A stretch of 64,000 nucleotides of DNA, taken from Limnanthes douglasii subsp. nivea. Taxonomy: Eukaryota > Streptophyta > Magnoliopsida > Brassicales > Limnanthaceae. The DNA lies in contig JAUPFV010000002.1 of assembly GCA_036936605.1 (NCBI GenBank), positions 129,440,376 through 129,504,375 on the forward strand. Reading direction: 5' to 3'. Below, one piece after another: positions 20,575 through 33,700 of this stretch. The position numbers and the translations under genes are program-made. Position 1 is the stretch's first letter. Each line of letters begins with the position of its first letter. The notes beneath the pieces are model-generated. The model was not told where the DNA came from, made no database searches, and saw nothing but the letters and a program-made list of their open reading frames with translations.

Positions 20575-22120
20575 GAGAGGAGAAGGTGAAAGTGAAGGCA
20601 AGAGACGCTACAAAGATCATGAATCCTTACAGGTGGAGGAGCACCGGGTGACTAAGAAATCTAAAAAGATTGAAGTCATCCAGTATAATCAAGTGCGGCC
20701 AAAGCTGTCGATGTATATACTCAAAGGAATCCCCATTTGTTGAAAAACATCATTGATGCCCAACTCCCTTGAAAGTTTGATCCCTTTATGATGGAGGCCT
20801 ATGATGGTACGAGAGATCTGGAAAGGCATTTGGAACAATTCCGCAATATGATGATGACGATATATAACCCAGATGATGCTATCCTCTGCCGAGCACTGTG
20901 TATGACTCTTAAAGGTAACGTGATGGACTGGTTTAGTAGATCACCTAAAGTATCGATTCATGATTTTGCAGGATTGTGGAAAGCCTTCAAAGAAAGGTTT
21001 GTAGGAAACAAAGAGCTCAGGCGTGAGCGCGACTCGATCATGGATCTATACCAAGGAAAAGGATAGTCATTAAAAATCTATGTCAGGCGTTTTGTCCATT
21101 GCATGAATAGCTTACCAGATCTGGCGGAACATATATCCGTTGCCTCGCTAAAAAAAGACCTCAATCGGCGAGTGGAGCTCTACGCAGATTTGATTCGATT
21201 CTCGGCCGAAAACATGAGGGACCTGCTGGCCCGGGTAGACACATTTATACGAATGGATGATGCTAGAAAATATGACTCCCCATAAAGACTTGTCTACGAC
21301 CCGAGAGAGGGATAGTTCGACCGCAAGAGAGCAGAGGATGGGTCTCGCAGGGATACTTTTCGAAGAACTACTCACCCTGATAATCCATCCTAACGATTTA
21401 TACCGTCGATCGAGTCTATTTCTTTAATCTACGACCCAACAAATGGGAGAACGCGGTATCAACCCTCAAGAGTAATGAGTGCTCCAGGCTATAAGAGGTC
21501 CAATAAGTATTTTTGCTCTTATCACGATTACCATGGCCACCCTACTGACGATTGCTGGTAGCTCACGAAGGAGATCCCAAGATTAATCGATAATGGGGAG
21601 CTCGTTCAATTCATCAAGAGACAGGATCACCATTGTCAACCCGAGTAGAGAGAGGAAATTTGCCAGATCAATGAGGAGAAATCTAACGCGGACAAAAGAA
21701 CAGACACGAGAAGGCAACAATAGGTGTTCACCATTATGGAAGGAATTCTGGATATAACTGAGCGCAAGGAAGGTGCAGACAATAATTACCCAAGCACATT
21801 GGTTACTTTAGTTGAAGCATAATTTGAGGTTGCTAGTAATTCAGTATTACACAGTCAAGAACCTACGTCGTCGTTATTCACCATTGCACGAGGCGTCATC
21901 TTATCACAACTACCGGGACCCTGCTGTCGACCTTACATTTAATGATGGCGATTTGTGGGGGTCAGCACACCACATAAGGATGCTCTAATAGTGAACCTAG
22001 ATATTGGAGGAGTTATGGCAACCCGAGTGTTAGTAGATAGAGGGAGCTCAGCCAATATTATATTCAAGGTCAGCTATGACCGCATGAACGAGGTCCCATC
22101 CTACAAACAAACGCAGCAGA
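20575..22120 (+). pseudogene. Element B gag C-terminal part and protease
   Basis: 20788-21066 encodes the gag core (EAYDGTRDLERHLEQFRNMM, then HDFAGLWKAFKERFVGNKEL), the same domain as in element C. 21103-21285 continues it (AEHISVASLKKDLNRRVEL). Near 21505-21560 the Cys-His motif CSYHDYHGHPTDDC is intact, followed by a stop. The protease near 22020-22070 reads VLVDRGSSANIIF. The catalytic DTG has become DRG, so it is inactive. Several in-frame stops are present. Confidence 0.82.
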
Positions 22121-22689
22121 ATTTTGTGTGATACGAAGGAAAAGCCTCTCAGTGCGTGGGAAAGTAGAACTAATGGTCAAGTTTGGATACGGCGCCACAA
22201 AAAAGGAATTGAAAATGTTGTTTATGATTTTGGACGCCCCGAGCCATTAACACGCGCTCATCAGCCGATCTTGGCTTTACAAGATAAAGGCCACTCCCTG
22301 CACGTTTAGGAAATATATCAAGTACCCAGTGGGAAATACGGTCAGAATAGGGGCAGCCAGAAGATAATCTGAACATGTTACACCGTTATAATGAACCCGT
22401 CAACCCCCCCCCCCTCCCCTGATAGCAATTACCGAGCGGGGGGTGCAAGAAAACCATGGTCGAGCAACTCGCCCGCCTGATCCTGTTGATGATCCTCGGA
22501 AGACATGACAACTAGAAGTAGACCAAATTGATTCGATTGAACAAACAGTGGCAGAGGGTCGTACTCTACGAATAGGTAAGAATTTAGATTCTGTTTTTAA
22601 CAATTATTGATTGACTTGCTAGGAAAAAACTTAGATATTTTCCACTGAGATGCTCGTGATATTTCTGGGTAGACGCCTCTATCATTCGT

Positions 22690-24560
22690 CCTAAGTTAGC
22701 AGTAGACCCATGTGTAAAGCTCGTGCGGCAGAAACGATGCTCATTTTACCTCGAGAAACAGGAGGCTATTAGTGCCGAGGTAAATAAGTTATTGAGGCTC
22801 GGGCATATCCGACGATCTAGGTATCCAGTGTGGATAGTAAACTCGGTACTGGTGAAAAATAAAGGAGGCCAATGGCGAATGTACGTCGATTTCACCGATC
22901 TGAATCAAGATTTCCGGAAAGACACGTTTTCTCTGCCTCGTATTGACCAGTTGGTGGATTCAGCCTCAGGTTGTGAATATTTTTCTTTTATAGATGCATA
23001 CTCCTGCTATAATCAAACTCTCCTCAGCCCATCTGACGAAGAGCACACGACATTCCAAACAGAGTGTGGGTTGTATTGCTATAGTGTGATGTCATTCGGT
23101 TTGAAAAATAGAGGCTCCACATATCAGTGATTGTTCAACCACATCTTCAAAAACCATATGGGTAAATACATTGAGGCATACATCGATGACATGATCGTTA
23201 AAACATACACGTCAGACAAGAAGCTTGAGGTACTTCAAACTGTGTTCCACGTTTTGCGTCAATATAATTTAAAAATAAACCCAATAAAGTGTTCCTTCAG
23301 CGTACAAAGCGGAAAATTTTCGATTATGTGGTCAGCAAAAAATAAATTGAGGCAGACCCGCATCAATTATAGACAGTTATCAAGATGGCATAACCCATAA
23401 ATGTGAAAGAGGTTAAGTGTCTTACAAGTCGGTTAGCAGCACTGTCACGATTTATTTCCCGAGCATCCGAGAAGAGTCACCCGTTCTTTGAGATCCTCCA
23501 AGGCACTAAAAAAATTGTGTGGACCGAGGAGTGCAATACTACCTTCAAATCATTGAAGAATTACCTCACATCGCCTAAAATACTATCAACACCAGTGCTA
23601 TGGACGAGACTCTATTTTAATACATATCAGTTTCATTTTACTCGGTTAGTGCAGTATTAATTAGGGAACTCGATGGCATGCTACGATCAATTTACTACAC
23701 CAGTAAAACATTAGTGGATGCTGAGACACGATACATTAATCTGGAGAAACTCGCGCTCGCACTGGTGATAGCAGCTCGAAAAATGTGCCCTTATATTCAG
23801 GGACACACAATTTTCGTCTGAACTTCCTTTCTACTTAAAGTTGTGCTGCAGAAACCTTATGCATAGGAATATTGACGAAATGAAGTATCAAATAAGGGGA
23901 ACACGACATTAAATTTGAGCCCCGCACTGCAATTAAGAGTCAGGCTGTAGCCGATTTCCTCATAAAATTTTACACACCCTGTGAATGACCCTAACAAATG
24001 AAACCTTGTCCGAGCTCGATCATTAGAATGGGTTGTTGAGGCAGATAAAGCCTCTAGCGCATCTAGTGGAGGGGCGTGCATCATTCTTAAACCATCCTCT
24101 GGAGAAGAGATCCGCCAAGCGTTCCGCTTTAATTTCTTGGTAACCAATAATATAGCGGAATAAGAGGTTGTGATGTGTAGAATGAAGTTAGCACTTATAG
24201 TCGGGGATCAGTTCTACAAATATGATCGGATTCACAATTAGTCGTTAATCAAGAAAACGGTTCCTACGATGCCAAATAAGAGGGTATTCGCGGATATCTG
24301 ACAGCACTTAAGGAATTTGAATCCAAATTCGCCATAGTTGTCTATGAGCAACTCCCTCAGTTACACAATTATGATGCCAACACCTTAGCCAAAACAGCGG
24401 CAGTGGGCGAACATCCCCTTATCTTACTCCAGCAATTATACACCACTGAAATTCTACACCAGAACGACGCCGTTTGCATAATCAACCATACCACTTACTG
24501 GAGACAACCATACCTCCTCTATCTCTAATTTGGCACCTTACCAACTGAAAAAGCAGCTGC
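22690..24560 (+). pseudogene. Element B reverse transcriptase and RNase H
   Basis: 22723-23130 carries RT motifs (WRMYVDFTDLNQ, then PRIDQLVDSASG and FIDAYSCYNQ). A stop at 23128-23130 precedes 23131-23400, which has AYIDDMIVKTY with the catalytic YIDD intact. 23403-23660 is the RT connection (LTSRLAALSRFISRASEK). RNase H follows in broken frames (TLVDAETRYINLEKLALALV near 23710-23770; ANTLAKTAA near 24380). The domain order matches element C. Multiple stops and frameshifts leave no functional product. Confidence 0.85.
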
Positions 24561-24597
24561 TTCAACTCTCCAACTGAGAGTAGTTAAATATTGTGTA

Positions 24598-25690
24598 TTG
24601 GATGACATCATATACAAAAAAATATCCCCTCAACATCTGCTCTGTTGTTTGGATTCCTCTGAGGCTACCTTAATTTTGCATGACCTACATTCTGGCGATG
24701 ATGGGGCACATTGCGGATATCACAACCTTATTTGCCGTTTTTTATTAGCAGGGTACTATTTGTCGACTTTAACCGCCGACGCAGAAACAATTGTCCAACA
24801 ATGTGATCAATGCCAACAGTTTGCCAACACCAGCCACCTCCCGAGTGAGCCGATGCAGGTAGTTGATGCCCCTTGCAATTTCGACAAATGGGGTATTGAC
24901 TCAGTATGGCCACTGCCCATGGCGACAGGTAAGCTGCAGTTTTTAGTGGTGACAGTATATTATTTTACCAAGTGAGTTAAAGCAAAAGCTCTCTCCTGAA
25001 CCCGAGCCTCAGAAATATGTGATTTCATTTTTCATCAGATTTTAGCTCGATTTGGAATACCTCGCATCCTGATGACCGATAACGGGTCTCAGTTCTAAAA
25101 TATGATGGTCACTGCATTCTGCAAATATTTTGGCATCAACCATTACTTTTACACAAAATACTATCCCCAAGCAAATGGACAGGTTGATGTGACGAACCGC
25201 ACTATATTGGAAGGCACAAAAAAGAAGCTGGAAAGGGCCAAAGGTAAATGGCCGGATAAGCTGACAGAAGTTCTTTGGACATATCGAACTATATCACGAA
25301 CTACAACTGGGGAAACTCCCTTCTCCCTGGTCTACGACAGTGAGGATGTGGTCCCAGCAGAGATCATCATCCTAAGTCACATTATCAACAATTACAATGA
25401 GGATAGCAATACCACTGACCGAGTAGTAAATATAGACCTTATCAAAGAACGACGCACCCAAGCAGAAGTACGATCAGAGCACTACAAAATCCTCATGCGG
25501 GGTCGATTTAACACTCGGCTAAAGCCTCACATCTTGAAGGTCGGCGAAAAAGTAGGGAAGAAAGTTTTCCAATGACCATTAACAATCATCTCCAATGGAC
25601 ACATTGGAGAATACCGCCTCGCTGAAACTAAAGTCAACGCACTTAAGCACCCATGGAATATTTACCATTTAAAATTATATCGCCATAATG
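24598..25690 (+). pseudogene. Element B integrase
   Basis: 24598-24975 holds the zinc-binding region (HCGYHNLICRFLLAGYY, CDQCQQFAN) and the core start (KWGIDSVWPLPMATG, then VTVYYFTK). Near 25070 the second Asp is kept (MTDNGSQF), followed by a stop. 25102-25575 carries the catalytic Glu (GQVDVTNRTILEG, with Glu of the family motif replaced by Asp) and the C-terminal part (TYRTISRTTTGETPFSLVYD, then ERRTQAEVRSEHYKILMRG). The end (HPWNIYHL) lies near 25660, out of frame. Confidence 0.83.
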
Positions 25691-25839
25691 TGTAATTTAT
25701 ACGCTCTTTTTCCTTCGTGATGGCGTGTGAAGGTTTTAAACTGATGTATCAAACTTCTTATTTGTTTTTGCCAATGTGTGTGTTTATTTATTCATTCTTT
25801 CCATCGTTACAATAGCGAATTAAGTCAATGAGCACGCCT

Positions 25840-26112
25840 ACGGGCTACGTAAGGGGTCGTGACGAGCCCAGACCACTGAGTCTATTAACATGAATGGGCG
25901 ACGAGCCATGCCTACGGGCTACGTAATGCGAACTGATCTAGCATCAAGCCTTTAATAGGTCCACACAATAAGGGTTTAAACAACCTTGCCGTGAATAAAG
26001 TTGAGGAGTATAACTCACTCATAGCTATGTAACGCGCACTGATCATGGATCAAGCCCTTGAACGGGTCACGCAATAAGGTCTAACTGACCTCGCCGTGAA
26101 ATAGAGTCTAAT
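25840..26112 (+). repeat. Short tandem repeats downstream of element B integrase
   Basis: About two and a half diverged units of roughly 100 bp. Each contains a variant of cctacgggctacgtaa, then gaactgatc...atcaagcc, then acgcaataagg and ccttgccgtgaa. They sit between integrase and the antisense gene. Some Tat-lineage elements (for example Retand of Silene) amplify tandem repeats in this part, so this fits the lineage. Confidence 0.65.
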
Positions 26113-26391
26113 TGACTTAGGCAAAGAGTTTAATACAACTCGATATTGTAAGAAAACTCTTCATTGCTTTAATAAGATAACACATGCCTCCATAAACAAA
26201 AGCAGCTACATAATCGCTATCATATATCAATAAAACCATCGATGATGTCATAGGAATTTGATCAGAATAAGTTTTCAAAGTCTGATAAACAAAATACAAC
26301 TACGTAAGACAAGAGTTCAGTTATGCTTACAGCACATTCATCACAAACAAAATAAGCAAAATATCCACATAATTATCTAACATGCATTACT

Positions 26392-28010
26392 TCAAGCGTC
26401 ATACACGAAGCTTGGATCATCAACCTGAGCATCTTTTACCCGATCAATGCCTTGCTGCCCTGTGCCTACTTCAACTGTCGAGGTGGTTGCATTCGCTAAC
26501 TCTTGTTGAGACCGAGCTGGCATCACGGATGAAGTACTCCCACCTGGGCACCGCTTTTTCCCAGGCGCAAACTTCTCCAACGAACCCAACTTCATTCCCG
26601 GGTTCAAAGATATCAGCTCTGTTATAGCTTCCTTCTGCTTATGCGCCAACATTGCCATAATAACTTCCATCACATGTGCCTTCCTCTCATCTAACTCTGA
26701 CGCCATCTTCTTCGGAAGCTGAATGCGTTCTTGAATCATCGTCGTTTTTAATTCCCCAACCATAGCAGTCAATCTCCCATTTTGTAATGTAAGAGTGGCC
26801 ATATGCTCAAACTGGTCTTCAACTTGGTTGAGAGATGTTCTGAGCAAGCAGTGTGCTGCTTTGGGACATCACCTCCTCATTCCTTTTAATCAACCCATTA
26901 TTCTGAGCTATCGGTGCAGCATTCCCAGTGGTCAACTCTTTGCATATGATCTCACAGGTAGTCAAGAAGACTTGGAGCATGGTCACCTTCTGACGCAATC
27001 TTTCATTCTCCTCAGTTGCATTATCATTCCTCACATTGGCCACTCAATAGGCTTTTTTGAATCTAGCCAGCGCGGTGGTCAACCCTCTTACTGACCCAAA
27101 GAACATGGGTTCAGGTTTCTACTTCTTCTTCAGTTAATAATCAGTTTTTGACATCCTTAGGTATGGCAATAGCACCGAGTTATGGTGTATCTGTATTAAC
27201 AAGTAAGGTCAACATAATACACAATTTAGATTCACAGAGGGTTCCTTTACAAGCATAAGGTACCTCGATTGCGAGCTCCATTTGACTCTGCAACAACTCA
27301 TTTATCGATATATTGTCATAAAAACACAACTCAGGAATATGTTTGAGCTACTTGAACATTAGCATCCATGGAGGTGGCATCACCATGCCTGGTGGCAGGA
27401 ATTCCTCAGCTACCCCCTTCTTTTTCTATACCTCAACCTCTCTTTCTTTGTTTAGTAGTGTATCCGGTTTCACCACATTCACACCGGCCAAGCCCGAACC
27501 CACCTCCTGCACCAGTGATGTTGATAGACGAATAGTTGACATTTTCACAAAAGAAGGGTGACTTTGCCAACTTTGTCATATCCACCACTACCAACAAATC
27601 CGCCAAACAAATCGGGATACCTAGCATGCGTGCACTTAACACTATACTAAGCAAGACCCTTCACTCATTGGATGCTAGCTGTGTGGGGCATATACTTATG
27701 ATACTGAAAAACTCATCTATCAATAACGTTTGTGGCAACTGTAAGCCCAGTCAAAAATTGTAGTGTATAGGCAGGTCTCATCCTCCATCGCCTGATATGG
27801 ATGCTCTCCAACCTCCAGCACCCTAATTGTAACATAATTAGGAATACCATGCCTAGCTATAAAGCTTATCAAGCCAGTTGCATCAAGATACCATATTTGG
27901 GTGTTATTCGGTTAAAATAACTTTTTAAAAATGCAGGATCTTTGAAATCGGTTTTAATGGCTTTAACCGGTTTTCCATGCTTCTTTGTAATCTTTTTTGG
28001 GCCATCTTAA
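26392..28010 (-). pseudogene. Element B antisense gene (aORF)
   Basis: It lies opposite to gag-pol, between integrase and 3' LTR. The start is near 28010 (MAQKRLQR), followed by ITPKYG. The shared domain is at 27750-27540 (ICPTQLAS, then LLSIVLSARMLGIPICLADL and LAKSPFF). The middle part (about 27360-27264) contains FYDNISINELLQSQMELAIE. After a 73-bp intron the tail (27043-26392) is coiled coil (VEDQFEHMATLTLQNGRLTA) ending in a Ser/Pro/Gly-rich segment. It matches the element A gene block for block. Stops and frameshifts interrupt it. Confidence 0.75.
27191..27263 (-). other. Intron in element B antisense gene
   Basis: 73 bp on the minus strand, donor GAG|GTACCT, acceptor TTAATACAG|AT. Splicing keeps phase 0 and joins QSQMELAIE to IHHNSVLLPYLRM, which aligns with the element A junction (QRQLELSLK / MQYNSHALAYQRM). 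Phase and position are conserved between the two elements. Confidence 0.75.
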
Positions 28011-28668
28011 CTGCAATGATCCAAATGGAGGGATACGATTAAACAAAGTGAGCAAACACTTCATGCAAAATCACGATTTCCATAGACGATAATCTTTTCG
28101 CAAAGGTAATAAACTAGGGATCAACAACCAATGGCTGAGAAACTAGAGTTTCATCTACCAACACTAAGTAAGAAAGCAAGAGGAAATTGATACATAAAAT
28201 TACCTTATGGGTTGACGAAAAACCTTAACAATGGAGATGTAGCCTATTTTCTTCAACACGGCCAACTTCTCTCGTCCAAAAGGTAAACTTCTACTTTTAA
28301 TAAATTATTTCTAAACTTTTAAATTGACTTACTATTAGGATACCAAGTGGTTTTTTTTGCTCCACACGTGATGGGATATTGCTTGTCATTCTTATTTAAA
28401 TCCACTCATACATTTTAAGTAAATCTCAAGCGCCATTTAGAAGATAAACGGATTCATTGTTAGACTAAATAGCTTGGAATTCGGTACGTATCCCACAACC
28501 ACTAAATATTTAACAAAGTCATAATTACATACCATACGTGATAAACACAACGTAATTTCCACTTCTACAAACCCTTCTGCTGCTCCAAATTCAAATTAAA
28601 TCCTTTTATTTTTAATAAATCAATTATTTGTTATTCACACACAATCCATGAACTAGAGGGTTCCCTAA
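28011..28668 (-). other. Upstream region of element B antisense gene
   Basis: AT-rich with no coding signal. It corresponds in position to 19191-19815 of element A, between the antisense gene start and the 3' LTR, and would contain any promoter of that gene. No clear motif was found. Confidence 0.5.
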
Positions 28669-29540
28669 TGAGGGAATTCCTATCACCGAATATGACCGAG
28701 AAGAGGGAAAATAATATATATATATATATAATTCCAAACCGAGCAGGTGAGAATACGAGCACATGATAAAGCAATGCTGAATAAGGGAAAATGGCAAATA
28801 ACCAAGGCTTTTTGCAGAGCAGATCTATAATATCGAGGGTCCACTGGGAAGCAAAATGAAGTTGACAAGATAACTAATAGATAAAGGATGACAAAAGTCT
28901 TTATTACCAAGCAACAAAGCTCAACTAAACAGATACCTCGCCAAGCACGCCGAACATGAGTTGATAATAAAGAAATAGTCAAGCATCTACTAAGTAAATA
29001 AGACATATAAAATAGACTAAGACTTCATGAAGGGACAGTGCGAAGCAGAACAACATCGTCAAAGGCCAACCGAGGTGCAAAGAGGAGTTAGCGAGGCCAC
29101 CAATCAGTAAAAATGACGATGGCTTGTGCTATAATAATGAGTGCGGCTAAATAGACGCCTTGCTAAGCGAGCCGAGCAGGATTCAACAATAAAGGAAGCG
29201 CCTATGCCATTACCGAGCAAATAATCAAAGGACGAGCATGACATATTACATCGAGCGAAGCACATGATAACAAACGAGATAATCAACGGAGTGAATAAAG
29301 GCTCATGAAATTAACTGGTCAAAGATATCAATGAAAGGAGACTGAAGTAATCACCGAAGAATTAGGGTTTCATATATAAATGCCAGTCTACGCACTAAGT
29401 AAGAAGAATATGTATTAATTAGTCGTTTAGTGTGACAAAAAAGGTATAAATAAGCTCCCAGCTCTGAAGACTTGTATCTTTTTCCTAACTAAAGAAATAA
29501 TACCTCTACTTGTTACGCTTTATTACATTTTCCTATAATA
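28669..29540 (+). repeat. Element B 3' LTR
   Basis: About 872 bp from TGAGGGAATTCC (start approximate) to TCCTATAATA. It holds an (AT)n run at 28712-28730, a TATA-like ggtataaataag near 29434 and a terminus matching the 5' fragment at 2384-2500, where the intact end reads ...CTATGACA. No left-hand TSD can be tested because the 5' LTR is truncated. Confidence 0.8.
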
Positions 29541-30200
29541 GCAACGTCTCCTTCCTCCCATCCCTCATGTCTGTTGTTCGGATAACAGACTTAAGTGTGT
29601 GAGCTTGCGATAAGGTTTGTTGATGCAACTGCATAAAATCTCTTGCTTGCTCGTCCTTCAACTAATGAGCAAGTTGGTGGTGGTATCTTCAAACTCCTAC
29701 TCACTTTGTATGACTTCAACTATATGAAAATTTTATTTTTCATTCGTTGGAAGTTTCATCTCAATATTCTCGTCAGCTGACAAATTTACGTTTTCGACCA
29801 CGTCTAATATTTTTCGTTTTGTTTTCCAGATTGCTTCGCTTTTGATGGAAGCAAGATCTCTCGTTTTCTATAGAAGATGAAAATTGATGTATCATTTGCT
29901 TTACCCGAAATGGAAATTAATTATAAAAAATATTTAAAAAATATTTAAAAAAAAAACTAAAAATAAAAGATTATAAAAATAAAAAGTAAAAATACGATTG
30001 GTTTATTGGTTGAGTTAAATTTCATCTTGGATGATATTTATATAATTTTTTAAAATACATGCTTAATTATATTTTTGACTTACCTATTTAGATCTTTACA
30101 TATTTAGATAACTAATATACTATCACTTTATTTAGTCCATATACTAATAGAATCTAGGATATAAATTTATTTATTTAAAGCAAAAAAATTATTAACAAAA
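29541..30200. other. Unassigned AT-rich sequence
   Basis: No gene recognised. 29541-29900 may be a remnant of element D gag on the far side of B, because its minus-strand frames are weakly coding-like, but no gag motif confirms this. 29935-30200 is simple A/T-rich sequence. Confidence 0.35.
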
Positions 30201-30764
30201 CAATAGTTTTAGAAATTAAATGACTCAAATGAGAGCTTTTACCATCTACAGGGCTCAATGGTTAAAAACAATTCAAAATATTCAAAGATGGCGCCTAAGA
30301 GACTATTCCCTCTCTGCAAAAATTTCAAAACTTTGGAACTTAAAACATAGGCACCAAACAAAAGACAACTTCCACTTTCCAGACCTCATGATTTCTACTT
30401 AATCATCAACTCAATTTCACCAAAAAATCGTCATTTCAATTAAAATAAGATCTTCAAATTCTCAGCTCCACCCAGACTAATCTTCCCTAACTCGACTTAC
30501 AGCAGCAACGAGGGACTAAGCATCAAAATCCAAAGCTTCAAATGCCTAATACTCTCGAACAGATTCTTCGAACAACCTAAAATATCTACTTCATCTCCAA
30601 AACTTCAACTCCAATACTTCATCAAAGCTTCAAATGCCCAATACTTCATCTCCAATAGCTACTGCAGATTCTTCGAACATTATCAACTCAACAGCTTTCC
30701 AATCTACAACTAACTAAAATAAGAAGGACTAAAAACAACAATCAGAAGACATCATTTAATCAAG

Positions 30765-33700
30765 ATTAATTCTCAGTTGAGCTGATGTAACCCAACCCAA
30801 TACTTTCGAGAAGGACAATAACAAGAAGGTTGTTAGGAGCATTGAGAAGATTAAACTGAAGATTATCTTTGTTAATCAAGGGCCACTTCGCAGTCCAATC
30901 AGCAGCCTGATTTTGAACGCGAGAAATAAACTTTATAGTAAGGTTAAGAGTAATTAACTTCCTACAGATTTATAAGATAGAGGAGAGAAACCACGGATAC
31001 TTCCCTTCACTCAACATGTTGATAAGGGAAAGGCAATCATATTTAATATCAACATTGCACCAATTATTCTCTTTACAATGAAGTAAACCTTCAAGCAGAG
31101 TTCTAGCTTCAGCAGCTAAAGGAGTGAGCTTCCCAAAGGTTTTGCCAAGCCCTTTCACCACTTCACCCTTATTGTTTCTGAATATCATGCCACCGTTAGC
31201 CTCACCGTTATGAAGACAAGAATCATCTATGTTGAGCTTTAATTTTCCCTTGCTAGAGTAAGCCACTTAAGGTAAATCAATTTCTTATTCTTGTTCATTA
31301 AATAAGAACAACCAATTGTGGAACCAATATTAACAGCATTATGCCAATGATTATTAGTAAACATACCAGAGGTATCCAGACCTATAATGACTTTATTAAT
31401 AAACATTATGGCAGAAGAACAAGGTTGATTATTGTTTCTGTATTTAAAACTGTTAATCACCCATGAAATTATAGCAGGTATAACGTGAGTAATGTGGACC
31501 TTTTGCTTAGAAAACCAAAATCATGTTTAAAGTTAGTGAGTGAAGACCATGTATCTCTCAATCTGAATATTAAAGAGACTACTGAAATGATGCCAAATTT
31601 TTCAAGCATAGTCACAGTTAACAAACACATGATTGATGTCCTTACAGTTAGCACATAATTGGCATTTTGAAGCAATAAAGAGAGAGATATTTTTTTTCAA
31701 AACAGAATCAATAGGAATAAAACCTTTAAGGACTTTCCACAAGAGAAAAGAGAACTTCCTGGGAGTGATGGAATTCCAGTTCTTTTTAAACAGGCCAGAC
31801 TTGGTGGAATGTTGTCTTATGCTGTTACATGTTAACTTTGTGTTGAAGTTGAGGTCAGAAGATAACTTCCTAATCAACTTGTCTTCCTTATTCATGTCAA
31901 TTTTATAGAGCTTAATCTGATTCATTCTATCCTCTGTTAGCATACCATTAATATTGTCAATATACCATCCTTCATTATTCCAAAATGTATAGACTTTAGC
32001 CTTAATAAACCAGTTGTAATCACTAGCATTATTGTTGTCAATAATAGGGTTCCAGTTATGCCAATCTTCCCTCCAGAAATCCATATACCTTTTACCAAGA
32101 ATCCATCTAATCTTACAATCTGCGTGGACCTTGATACCTGCAAGATGCTTCAAAACTAGAGAACCAGTTCTGACACTAGTTTGAAGATGATGAATGTTTT
32201 TATTGTAAATGTTATGCATTATATTAGACCATAGACTAGTATTCTTCCTGTAATTGAACCACAACTTTTGAGAGAAAGTATCTTGAATATCATAAAGCCT
32301 TTTGATATTCAAAAATCCCTCAGCAAAAGACTTACACAATTTATACCAGAAAGACCAATGAATATTAGGTTCATTAAAATTGGATCTCCATATAAATTTA
32401 TTAAAAATCTTTTCAAGTTTATTCATAACACAGTTAGGAAGTAAATTATTCAGCATCCAATAGCAAGGAATAGCCATAAGGACAGAAGAAGTAAGAGATA
32501 GTCTTCCCCCGTAAGATAAAAATTTGATATCCCAATCATTGATCTTTGCATTAGTCTTGTCCACCATATCATTGAAGTTTCTAGAGTTGTTGTTGTTATT
32601 GAGAATGTTCCCCGGATAGGTTGAAGGAAGGTTCTCAACAGCAAAACCAGTTTGATTGGCAAGGTAACTGACTCTGATTTGATGAGCTATGTTGGAAAAA
32701 ATAATCTTTATCTTCTCCTTATTGATAGACTGGCCAGAGACCACCTGGTAATTATCTAGAAAACAATTTAAATTATTGATAGAAGACTATAAAGTATTTG
32801 TAAAAATAAGGATGTCGTCTGCAAACGCAATACAGGGAACAATGATATCAGTTCTAAATGCATACAACAGGTCTTTATTAGAGATGAACAAGTTTTACAA
32901 ACCACGTAATAAGACTTCATCCCCAAGCATAAAGAGGATTGGGGACACGATTGGGGACATTTTTTATCAGATTGTGAATCAAATTAACAAAACTTTTAGA
33001 GAAGCCAAAGGAAGTAAGAACCTTAATTATAAAAGGAAATGACTATCTATCAAAGGCTTTTGACATGTCCAATTAAATTAAGATGTTACCAGTCGTATGC
33101 TTTCTATTGATATCATGAATGAGCTCTCTAGCAATCATGAAATTTTCATGGATGGATTTGCTCTTGACATAAGCAACTTGATTGTTAGATATGATTCTAG
33201 GCAGGATATTAGCAAGCCTATTATTAAAAAGTCCTCTATTCAGCATAGAACAAAGACTGGTCGACCTATAATTGCTCTAAGAAACTCGATTAGAGACTTT
33301 AGAAATAAGGCAAAGGCCAGTAGCAAAAATGCCACCATAAATTACATTGGACACTTAAGTATGAATTAATATCTACACATAAATCAGTCTTAATAATAGT
33401 CCAACAGCTTTTATAAAAAAGGATATTATAGCCATCAATGCCAGCAACACTATCCTGGCTCATGGTATTGATAGTGTCCCAAACTTCCTTCTCATTAGTA
33501 TTCTTCATTAGAACAAAATTCTCCACCTCTGTAACAAGCTTGGGAATGACACTGAAGATATCATCTTGCATCATAACCTGCTCTTCATCACTATCTTTAT
33601 AAGGGTTAGAAGAAAGAACCTTATTGAAGTAAGCTTATGCAGATTTTCCTAAATTCTCAGTGTCATAGATCTAACTGTTGTCCACTTTAATGCTCTAAAT

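Larger units (their letters stand above)
2384..29540 (+). mobile_element. Element B: plus-strand Tat-like Ty3/gypsy element, split by element A
   Basis: The left part (2384-3032) holds the end of the 5' LTR, the primer-binding region and the start of gag. The right part (20575-29540) holds the rest of gag, protease, RT, RNase H, integrase, an antisense gene and a full 3' LTR. The parts are separated by element A with a GAGAC duplication. The last 117 bp of the 3' LTR match 2384-2500, tying both ends to one element. The 5' LTR has lost about 750 bp. The polyprotein contains many stops, so the element is dead. Tat placement is inferred from similarity to element C and from the antisense gene. 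Confidence 0.85.

Noticed and set aside
32776..33369. Plus-strand frames of about 90 codons
   Set aside because: They are antisense to the LINE reverse transcriptase, whose FADD motif reads on the minus strand.
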